Positions 46,613 to 58,600 of a DNA stretch of 64,000 bases are shown in pieces. The translations under genes were made by a program, and so were the position numbers. This DNA is from Episyrphus balteatus (Eukaryota; Arthropoda; Insecta; Diptera; Syrphidae): contig NC_079135.1 in the NCBI RefSeq assembly GCF_945859705.1, positions 80,794,253-80,858,252 of the forward strand. The letters run 5' to 3'. Positions within the stretch are counted from its first letter, which is position 1. Each line of letters begins with the position of its first letter. Under the pieces are notes generated by a model, which saw only the letters and a program-made list of their open reading frames with translations, had not been told where the DNA came from and ran no database searches.

Positions 46613-49600
46613 ATGGAAAACATTTTAAAATTATTCCTTGTTTCTTATTTATTTTTACTATGTGAAACAAAAATTGATTCTTTTGTTGTAAACAAATACA
46701 GTGAACCAAAACATGATTTCTTTCAAATTGAAAATGAATATAATATTGGACATAAAGTTAAACGTTCTATAATAACAAATTCATCAGATAATGTTTATGC
46801 TAAAGTAAGTAATTTTTAAAACTTGGGGGATTTCTAGAAAAATACCAAAACAAACTTCTAATCTTAATCTATAGCTTTATCAAAGTGATCTATTAATAGG
46901 TATTTTCTTAAGAATTTAAAGAAGACCCGTGTTGACATTATTCTATAATTATTGTTGTAGGGATGATATGAAAGTTTTATTGATTAAATTTAATAACAGT
47001 ATGAGCTGTTATCTTGTTAGTTTATTCAGTGGTCACCTACTATATCATATTGATAGATACTAGATGACTTTGTCGGGGTGGAAATATAATATTTCCTTAT
47101 TTTGCTATAATCTAAACCTATCATCTGCAGAGGGGCCTGTAGAGAGGTTACGCTCAAAATAAAAACTTAAATATGTTTATTATTGGGTAGTCCCATACGA
47201 TCTATGAATGGGCTTAATTAGTCAGACAGACAAACTAGCGTCAGTATTTAAATTGTACAAAAGTAATTTAACCCAACGGCTTTGTTTTTGTTCGGATACC
47301 GGTAATCCAGTGGCGTATTTAAGGAGGGGTGTAGCTCAACCTTTTGATGTGTTAAAATCTTAGTTGTCAACTAGTGGAGTAACTAAAGCTCAAAAATTGG
47401 CAATATTAGAGAACCCGGCCGAACAGCTTAGATTTTGATGATCTTTTTTTTTTCAAAACGTCGGTAATTAAAAATACTTTAAAGTCTATAGATTAAAAAT
47501 TGCCGGTGTTGCCGTTTTGATTTTTTAAATTTAATTGAAGATTTTTGTGAATAAAAACAAATTTTTTTCAAAAATTTTTCTTAAATTTCATAAATTAATT
47601 GATGCCAAAAGATTGTCTAGGAAATTCAAGGAAAAAAATATATGGGAGTGAGGGACAATTTTCCATAGTTCAAGCGATAGATGCAATTTTCTTATTAATT
47701 GACTTCAAACACAAAAAAAAATATTTGAACACAACGGCAACACCTACAATATTCAAATATACATTTTTTAAAAGCTAGAAGCTTTTTTTTTACCTTTTTT
47801 GCTTCGAAATTTAACTGATAATATTTATGGCCAAAATTTTTTTTAAATAAATTCATATTTTATTAGAAAAAGTTTGGAAAAAAGTCATTTTAAATTTTTC
47901 TAATAACATTTTTTTTTTTTTAATTCTGAGTTTGAGGACCATTTTTTCAAAAAGTCTTGATTAAATTTAGTGGATTTAAATTTAAGAGATAAGAATGAGC
48001 TTCTGGCTTTTTAAAAATGTATTTTAAAATATTGTAGGTGTTGCCGTTGTCTTCAAAATATTTTTTTTGTGTTTGAGGTCAGAATGTTAGAAAATTGCAT
48101 TTATCGTTTAAACGATGGAAGATTGTCCCTAGTGCCTTTTATATGTTTTCCTTAAATTACCTAGAGAATCTTTTGCTATCATTTGTTGTATGAAATTTAA
48201 GCAAAAAAAAATGGTTTTGTTCAAAAAAAATTAATTTTAATTTTAAAAAACAATACGGCAACCCCGGCAATTTTTAATCTATAGACTTTAAAGTATTTTT
48301 AATTACCTACGTTTGAAAAAAAAATCGTCAAAATCAGAGCTGTTCGGCCGGGTTCCCTAATAACATATTACGAAAAAATATTTATATCGGACTAAAAATC
48401 ATCATTATTTGTTGTTAATTTAATGGAGCTTTCCATTGTAACGTAGATTTTTGAGAGTTTTTTGGTGTTTGAAATAGATTTTAAGTGCCGTAACAGTTTT
48501 TAGATTGATTTGAACATTTAGAAATTATTTAAGATCGTTCCTTCTATGTAATGAAGCGTCCACAAGTCTCAGTTTAACAAATATAGTTACCATAAATTAG
48601 ATACTTATGTTGCGTAACGTAAACGACATTAAATCAACCAAGTTTAAGAGTTTATTTTTACTTAAAACTTGATGCAAAGTTTGGCTGGGTGAATATCAAT
48701 TTAGGAGTTACTGGTAGACCAGAATGATTTTTTTTTTTTTTTTTTAATTTTGAACTTTATTTGGCTCAGTGGCCATTTACATATATTTAATGATAATTTA
48801 CATTTGATATTTATGTTACATTCAAAATAATTGACCTATAAATTTTAATTAATATAAGTTTTGGCATATATAAATATTTGATTTTTAAATTGATTCAAAT
48901 TGTTGATATTTCTAATGTTGATTGGAAGATAGTTAAAGGCCTGTAATCCCATGTAGAGTATGCTGGCTTGTGCTCTACTAGTTCTGGTCCGGATAATATT
49001 GAACTCTTCTACATTTCTTAGGTTATATGGTATTACTCTTCTTGTAGGTACACTGGATTGTAGGTATTCTGGGCAAAGATTGTGTTTTATTTTGAATACA
49101 AACACCATTGCCATCATATAAAGTCTTTGGTTGATATTTAGCCAATTTAATGATTCAAGCATTGAAGTTATTGAGCTATGCATACCGATCACATCTTAGT
49201 ATTGTTCGCATGGCTTTGTTTTGCAGTTTTTGTAGTCTAGTTTTTTGGGTTATGTTACACAAATAGAGAAGACTTGCACAATATTCAAAATGGGGCTTGA
49301 CAGTTACATTAAACACTTTTATTGCACTATTTTTAGAAATGTTTTTACGCGTCCTTCTAAGGACTCCTAACTTTTTTGATGTAGCTGTGGCTTGTGTCGC
49401 TGTCAAAGTTAAAAAGTATGAAATTAGTATATTGGTGCCAGAATACGTAGCTGTGGCTGTGGCAAGGAAATTCGCTGTGGTACAAGTCGAGTCGACTTTT
49501 ACTTCAAGCTACAAGCGGAATGCCTTTTGACGTTTCTAATGTGGTTACTCAGTTAAAATTATTTTTTTTTCAAGGCAATTGACATTTTTGTACGCCACAT

Positions 49601-52600
49601 AATTCTGTTCATCTTTTCTACATTTTGAGCGAATTTATTTGACATCTTGTACCACCACGTTTTTCTTTGCTACAAGCGAATTTTCATTCTGTTCAACCAG
49701 TTAAGTTTGCAAACACTTGTTTACTCTTGACAAAGAGTTATCTGCTTTAAAGAAGTTTTTCATTGCAATAAATGCCATCTTTTACTCTTTTTCCTAATTA
49801 TAAAAGTATTAGGGGGAATGCCCCTAATACAAAATACATAAAACACATGAGGCATGAAATATAATAATTCATCAATGCCTCTGTGTTTACAGTGCGCAAT
49901 TCTCCAGGCACCCTGGGGAATTGCGCACTGTCTCAGTGTTTGCAACCTCATTCGATTTACACTTTACCTAATTCATTTTTCTTTTAAAATGTACAATAGT
50001 ATCGTCCATGTTCCGCATTTCACTTATATATTTGATTTGTCTCCCAAAATCTGTTCTTATTTTTTCTTTTAAATTCTGCTTTTTACTAAAATTGCCAACA
50101 AAATTGCATCCATGTTCAAAGCAGCATTAATGTCACTTTAGAAATAAAATTAAAATGGAAATGTGAAATGGTACTATACCACTTTTAGTACCGCACCACA
50201 GCGCTTTACTCTTGATCAAAGTTGAATAAAAAAGAGAAACATTTTTCGTACATTTACCCTCTAAAAAATTTTTGAAAAATTTCAACCCCCCCATTGATTT
50301 TTCTGGATACGCCACTGCGGGTATCCACATATTCAGTCGTCGAAAAGTCTTGCCTTATTGATAAATTTATGTTGCAACGTGTGCCATTTGCCTTGTAAAT
50401 TCACTCTTCCTAAAATACAATTATTTAAATTGTGTAGGATCTTTAACACAGATTTATTGGATTAAAAGATCAGATTGTACAATTGTATGGGGTGTTTGAG
50501 CGCATCTTTAAAGATGCGGGTGTGAATTTAAACTACACAAATTTTTACCTGCGATATAATATAGGTACTATGTACATTAGGGTGTCCGTTATTTCCCAAA
50601 GTGACGTTTTCGGGGGTGACACCCCCCAGATCGAAAGTTTAAGCCCTAAATACGGGGAATTTAGCAAAAAAAATTTTTTTGGGGGTCATTAACCCGTGCC
50701 TCTAAGGTCATACTTTCCCCATACAAATTTGTATGGGAAATTTTTAACTCATACATAAAATTTTTTTTCTCTCGAGTTAAATCATCTATTTTTAAAATGT
50801 TTGTTGATTCTGGTTGGAAAATAGTTCCTTTAAAAGATTACATTCAAAATTTCCCGTTAAAATTTTTTTTTATATTTTATTTTGGTTTTTGAAATTATTA
50901 GCTGTTTTCGTAGTTTTTGCTTTCACCTATCACACAATTTTAAATGCAGTTTTATTGGTTTTTAATTATTCTTTTCAAATATTGCATTAAAAAATTTGTG
51001 AATAAATCAAAAATTTCAATTTTTTGAAAATTTTTTTGGAAATTTTTGCCGTTTTTATAATAAAAAAATATTATTAAATACTTTACCCTCTCTTGTTTGC
51101 AACTTTTTTGATGTAATTTTTTAGGTGAATAATTTTAAACAAAATTCAATAAAAATATTGTAAACATATCTTTTGTAGTTCGAGAAAAATAAATTTAAAC
51201 GTATAAAAACGGCAAAAATTTCAAAAAAAATAAAAAAAAATTAAAATTTTTGATTTATACACAAATTTTTGAATGCAATATTTGAAAAGAATTAAAAACC
51301 AATAAAACTGCATTTAAAATTATGTGTAGGTGAAAGCAAAAACTACGAAAACAGCTAATAATTTCAAAAACCGAAATAAAATATAAAAAAAATTTTTAAC
51401 GGGAAATTTTGAATGTAATCTTTTAAAGAAACTATTTTCCAACCAGAATCAACAAACATTTTAAAAATAGATGATTTAACTCGAGAGAAAAAAAATTTTA
51501 TGTATGAGTTAAAAATTTCCCATACAAATTTGTATGGGGAAAGTATGACCTTAGAGGCACGGGTTAATGACCCCCAAAAAATTTTTTTTTGCTAAATTCC
51601 CCGTATTTAGGCCCTAAACTTTCGATCTGGGGGGTGTCACCCCCGAAAACATCACTTTGGGAAATAACGGACACCCTAATGTACATACATATGTACATAA
51701 ACAGAGTGTCCCATAACTTAACGTCGAAACGAAAACGGTAGATAGGGTAGGTGGTGACAGTTATCAGAAAAATAATAAAAAAAAAACGCAGCCATATATT
51801 TTGTGAGTTATGGGCATTTGAAAAAAAGTCGAAAAAATGGTCACCCTGTGACGGTTTTTCATGTGCCGTGACTACAAATCTTAAGTTTTCTCATTTTTTT
51901 CTTTTGCTACGGTACCTTGAATAGCCCTGCTCCCAAATGCATTCAAAAATTTTTACTCAGTTGCATCAGTTTTAAAGCAAAAATTACTTTTTTGTCCAAC
52001 TAAGTACTAAACAATTTTACATGACTCTAATTTAATGAACCGTAGTGTAAAAAAAATGCACTACGATGTTTCGGCAAGTTACCTTAAAAGTTGGTGTGTT
52101 TAATTTTCTTTTCAAAATGGTATAACATTGTTGAGAATATTCCATAAATAACCGAGATAAAATTTATTTTCGTAAGAAATCCGACATTTTTATTAGGTAA
52201 TTTTTCCATATTATTTAAGTTTTTGTATTCTGAAAGGTTCTTTAAGGGTACAAAACTTAAAAAATATGGAAAAATTACCTAATAAAAAAGTCGGATTTCT
52301 TAAGAAAATAAATTTTATCTCGGTTAGTTATGGAATATTCTCAACAATGTTACACCATTTTGAAAAGAGAATTGAACACACCAACTTTTAAGGTAACTTG
52401 CCGAAACATCGTAGTGCATCTTTTTTACACTACGGTTCATTGAATTAGAGTCATGTAAAAGTTTTTAATACTTGGTTGGGCAAAAAAGTAATTTTTGCTT
52501 TAAAACTGATGCAGCTGAGTTAAAACTTTTGAATGCATTTGGTAGCAGGGTTATTCAAGGTTCCGTAACACAAGAAAAAAATGAGAAAACTTAAGATTTG

Positions 52601-55600
52601 TAGTCACGGCACATGAAAAACCGTCACAGGGTGACCATTTTTTCGACTTTTTTTCAAATGCCCATAACTCACAAAATATATGGCTGCGATTTTTTTTATT
52701 ATTTTTCTGATAACTGTCACCACCTACCCTATCTACCGTTTTCGTTTCGACGTTAACTTTTGGGACACCCTGTATATCAAGTTATGCATTCGTACAATAA
52801 AAAAGTTGAGATGACAATCAAACATGACATTACGACGATAGAGAATGACAAAAAAAAGTGGGTGCCGAAAGTCCATCTGTCTGTCTGTATGTATACAAAG
52901 CTACAGCCTAAATGACGATTGATGTCAAACTTGGTATATAGCGTTATTTGGCGACTCTTCAAGTGGTGTTTTTTGGAATTAATTATTTTGGACCAAAAAT
53001 AACGGTACTTGTCATATACCGATTTTAGTAAAGTTGAAATTTGTCAAAAGCGGCTCCAATGATTTTGTTAAAACATTTGAGATGTAAGTTTTACAACAAG
53101 GTCTATTTTTAATGAAAAAACTTTTTTTGAAAATCATTTTCATTATTAACGGTACTTTCCGATTTTCTCCGAAAAATTCGATGTCGACGAAAATTTTTGT
53201 AAAAAAGCATTTACATATATAAATTTAATATAAGCCAAAAATAAAATTTTGAAAAAAATTAGTTTTTGGATTTAAAAAAAAAAATTACATTTTCTATGAG
53301 AAATCAAATTTTTTAAAACCGTACATTAATTTTTTTTGAAATTTTGGGTTTCGATGTTGATTAGTGATTTCTACCAAATGGCATAGGTACCAATTTTATT
53401 TTAATTTTTTTTTTCTATATAAAAAGTCCTAAAAAATTCTAGCAACTTGAACCCTAAGAGCAAGTTCGTGCGACCCAGCCGTGCATTATTTTTCTTGGTT
53501 TCATTTTTGTTTTCCTTTTCAACTCGAAACATTTCCCTAGACATGTACATAGATGTATATTCCCCGTTTTGTGTCTGTCATAAAAGAAAATAGCAAATTC
53601 TCGTTGTTCTGGATTGTTTCCAACACAAAAGAACAACTTTTTTGCTGTCTGATGAATTACTTTTGTTTCAAACAATTCTGATTGTTGTTCATTGATGCTG
53701 TCTGCAATTTCAGTAGTCTGAACCGGCATTCGTTGTAAAGAGTCATTACCCTTCACTATTGAGTGATGATGCAATAGTGTCTGAGACTAAAATCATGTTT
53801 CAACTATTTTGGAGACTTCATAATATGTCCGTGATTTGCAATATTTTGATATTAATTCAGAATAAATCAAACCTTAGCATGTACTAATGTACTACAAGGG
53901 CTTAAAAATTGGTAAAAAAAATATAAAATAATAGATATAAGCACTTTGCATTTTCAACAATTACCTTAGCCTTGCACCCTCTTCATATCTTTTTTTTTTT
54001 ATTAAACAAACTTTGTGTGTTTTATAACCTCTATACAAACATTATGTATCTACTTTCATACATCCATACTTTCAATTGCACTTGTTAGTCAAATTAAATA
54101 AACAATTAAATACAATGAAAACAAAACTAATTGTTTATTATTTTCTTCACAAAAGTATGACTGGGTATTTCTGTTTTTATTATTATAAATATGTATGTGG
54201 TAAATTGTATTGTATTTTGCTTATGATATCGTTTGAACATATTAGTGAGGATGAATAAAACAATAATTTGTTTACTTGGAGTCAATAAATAGATGGATCA
54301 TTATAAATATAATAAAGAAAACAAAGCATATGTGTGCTAACGACAGTCCGTCGTTGTATAACGATAAATGAAAAAAAAAATGGTATAAATAAAAAGTTGA
54401 AAACATTTTTTTAACAGAGCAATATGTAGAAACAAACCAAGTTCTTTTTTAACCAACAAATTAATTATTCATAAGTTTCCTTTTTTTTCTTTCAAAATTA
54501 CAAATAGCTTTTAAAGAAAACCAATTTGCTAGCTTGAAAAAACAACAAAAACTGTTTAAAATTTGTACTTAGACCTCACTTTTTGTTTAAAATTTAGTTT
54601 TCAATAACTTAGCGTGCATAAACAATGTTATTTTGAAAACTATTTTCTGATATTTCTATGCATTGCTTATATTACATACGCTAAGGAAGTTCTTTGACCT
54701 AAGACATCTAACACGTAAGGTGACTAAGTATAAATATCTAACCATTTGAAGCAAATGACTAAGTGTACAGTTGAATAATGAATTTTCATGCGAAAAAAGA
54801 ATTAAAATGCAAACTCAACTTCTGCTCTATTTGTTATGTTTAAAACAAAACATTTACGTTATTTTTACTTCGGAATATACACACATATCTCACAAAGAAA
54901 GATTCAGCCAAAATATTTTTTTTTTTATTATTAAAATTGTATGTACATAAATAGTTTTAAATTCTAACGTTAGGCTATTAACGGATTAAATAAATAAATA
55001 AAACTTAAATAATCGAATTTTTTGATTTTTTGTATTTTTTAAAAAAATTTTATTCTCTACATAATTCTTTACAAGTGTTGAAATACACTCCTCGCCACTT
55101 GAATAGGACACCCTTTTTGTTTTTAATAAAGTGGATATAACTCCAGTCTCTTAATAGTTAGCTGTTCAATATTTTACTATTTTGTGTGTCTTCTTATGCA
55201 CTCTCTCTGTGAGCAAGATCATTCATTTTCAATGCCCCGTTAGTTAAATTTTGCAATTTTTTGTGGAACAACTGTGAAAAAATTGCCCCTATTTTTGTTC
55301 ACTTGAATAGGACACCCCCTTTTTAATTGGTTTTCGGGTGCAAATCAAAGAAGGTGGAAATGCAAAAATGTTTTACAATGTCTTTTAGTAATTTTTAGCT
55401 AATTTCAATTTAAATGGGTCGCGCGAAATTATTGGCAGAGGAAGAAATAGCGAAAATCTAGAGTGTCACCCGATTTTTCACCAAAAAGGTAAAAAAACGC
55501 ATCAAAGCCGAAAACTTTTTTCATTTTTTTTACGAAACGAGTCCAACTGTCGAAAAAATATGAAAGGCTTAACAATGAGTGCCGTTACTGCAGCTGACAG

Positions 55601-58600
55601 AAGAGCGATTCAACGACTCGCATAAAATTTACATGACTTTGCCGCCGAAAAGAACGAAAAAGTGGTTAAAAAGCAAGTGCATCCGTAGTGAAGCGAGTGA
55701 TTTCGAAGGCCAAAGACTTGAGGTGATTGCAGCTTAAGAAAAAACCATGGGTTAACACCTGCAGTAAAGAACAACGCCTTAGTTTCGGTCTGTTTTATGA
55801 CATGAAGTAAAGCATGTTTTCTCCAATGAGAAAAAAAATTAATTTGGGGGTCCAGTTGGCTTTAAATTTTTTGTTTCATATTTTGCGAAGGAAGGACTAT
55901 CCATTATTTCATAAAAATAATACTTGAGGCCAACGAGGCCCTCTAAATTAATTTTTTTTCGCATTGGAGAAAACATGCTTTACTTCATGTCATAAAACAG
56001 ACCGAAACTAAGGCGTTGTTCTTTACTGCAGGTGTTAACCCATGGTTTTTTCTTAAGCTGCAATCACCTCAAGTCTTTGGCCTTCGAAATCACTCGCTTC
56101 ACTACGGATGCACTTGCTTTTTAACCACTTTTTCGTTCTTTTCGGCGGCAAAGTCATGTAAATTTTATGCGAGTCGTTGAATCGCTCTTCTGTCAGCTGC
56201 AGTAACGGCACTCATTGTTAAGCCTCTCATATTTTTTCGACAGTTGGACTCGTTTCGTAAGAAAAAATGAAAAAAGTTTTCGGCTTTGATGCGTTTTTTT
56301 ACCTTTTTGGTGAAAAATCGGGTGACACTCTAGATTTTCGCTATTTCTTCCTCTGCCAATAATTTCGCGCGACCCATTTAAATTGAAATTAGCTAAAAAT
56401 TACTAAAAGACATTGGAAAACATTTTTGCATTTCCACCTTCTTTGATTTGCACCCGAAAACCAATTAAAAAGGGGGTGTCCTATTCAAGTGAACAAAAAT
56501 AGGGGCAATTGTTTCACAGTTGTTCCGCAAAAAATTGCAAAATTTAACTAACGGGGCATTGAAAATGAATGATCTTGCTCACAGAGAGAGTGCATAAGGG
56601 GACACACAAAATAGTTAAAAATATTGAACAGCTAACTATTAAGAGACTGGAGTTATATCCACTTTATTAATAACAAAAAGGGTGTCCTATTCAAGTGGCG
56701 AGGAGTGTACTTGGGATCAAAATTTATAAGTAACTAAGTTTTGATTTTGTTGTTTGAAAGAAAATAATTTTCAATAAAATATTTATTCTGTTGTTTGCTC
56801 TATTTAAAACAAGACGTTTTATTTATTTAACTCTAAAAACAAGATATAATGAAAAAAAAAAAAAAAAAAAAAAAAGAGAGATTTTGCACCCCTATCTTCA
56901 ATTTCCATCCTCTCATTTAATGGCACTCCGCGGTTTTATCTTCTTTTGTAACCCATTGAACGATTTCTGCAATAAAAACCCGTTAACGTCTTAGGTCCTT
57001 ATTGCTATGTTGTGTTTCCACAAAATCAATAGCCTATTATACTGTCCATAATCTCGTAAAGGCCCTAACTACAAAATTTTCGTTTTTTATTGCATATTGG
57101 AGTTAGGGCATTGTCTCTGATCTATTCTCATTTATTTTTTAGCCTTAGTCTTTAAATAAGCCAGAAAATTTCAAATATTTTTGAATTTTTTTTCATTTTA
57201 TATGCAAATTGCGATATTTGATTTTGTGTTTTCCTCTATAACTCAGAAGTATGAAAAGTGTAGTAAGGGCCTTTACGGGATTATGGGCAGTATAATAGTA
57301 GCAGCATTGACACGAATGTATGCTTTGAATTCCTTGGTTTTTCTGTAAAAAAAAAAATGAAACTTAAACAATTTAAATGAAATTGTTTCAATCGCTATTA
57401 AAAACTGCAAACTTCATTTGGAGATAATATAAATTTAAGTTATTCTTTTATGAATGACATAAAAAAAATTTTAAGATTCTAAGCAATGCTAACATAAGAG
57501 AAAGTACGTGCGACACAGTCTTGCATTTTATTTTATTAGAATATTTCTTTCGATTATCTCTATTTAAAATTAAAAAAATAATGTTTAGAAATAAAATAAA
57601 AAATCTGAGATTTTTCTTTTTTAGACTCGTTTTTTTAACTAGTTCAGTCAATAGGGAAAAATCTGACAACAGTGTGATGTCAGCTAAGTTTGGATGCAAT
57701 ATTGAAGAGGGGTTTGTTCTGAGTTTAGATCTAAATTTGTGGGGCGTCCGCCATTCTGAAAAACGCAAAGGTCTCAATATCTCGAGAACGACTTGTCACA
57801 CAGAAAATTGGCAGGGACCTATTTGATTGAAAATATAAATATCTTCATTTCTCTCGTACATCATTTTCCTTTAAGAGTTACACTTTCAGAGTTAGAGCAC
57901 CGCAAAGTATCTCATTTTCATTTATTTCCCACATAACACTAACGGTTATAAAAAACATCAAAAACCAACCATTTATGGTGCTGTGTCTCTGAAAATATTA
58001 ACCCCATACAAAAATTATATAGTAAAGAAAAAAAATAATTATATTCCAATCAGAAAGGTCTTTACAAATTCTCTGTGCGATAAGTTGTTTAAGAGATATT
58101 GAGACCTTCGGTTTTTTTTTCAAAATGGCGGACGCCTCACAAGACCAAATAATACGCAAAGTGAGATTTAAACTCAAAACAAAGCCCTCTTCAATGTTGC
58201 ATCCAAACTTTGCTGACATTTAACCCCTTGTAGCCCCATGTGACATTTCTGTAACAAACCGAAAAAGATAGCCCAAAAGCTGTAAAAAACATATTTTTAT
58301 TTATCTTACATAATCTTTAAGAATTGCTTTATCGAAATAATGCGCCATATTTCTAATAAATAGCACCAATAGTTTTTAATTGGCAGTTAATGTTGAAAGT
58401 TCGGCTTTTTTGGAAAACCAGCAAATTTATGTAAAAACTACGAAATTCAGAAAAAATATTTTTCGTGCATAAACTAACGGGGTTTTATTTTTGGATTTTA
58501 GGAATGCGCCTAAAAATAATTATTAGATAACTAACGGGGTTTTATTTTTGGATTTTAGGAATGCGCCTAAAAATAATTATTAGATAGCTTTTTGTTTGAA

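Larger units (their letters stand above)
55084..56709. mobile_element. Palindromic Tc1/mariner-derived element, TA-flanked
   Basis: CACTCCTCGCCACTTGAATA starts the left end and is exactly inverted at the right, each flanked by TA (55084-55085 and 56708-56709). Coordinates pair to 111793 with the centre near 55897. Both arms carry the same 5' part of a Tc1-like transposase gene, facing each other, with the catalytic DDE part absent. It is therefore a foldback made of two copies of one truncated end. Confidence 0.85.

Noticed and set aside
51702..52772. Target duplication for the CAGnGTGTCCCA foldback
   Set aside because: Flanking bases (ATAAA / TATAT) give no convincing duplication, so none is claimed.
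53454..53774. 106-residue minus-strand frame as a host gene
   Set aside because: Single open frame in an intron with no known motif or splice context; recorded in the gap note only.
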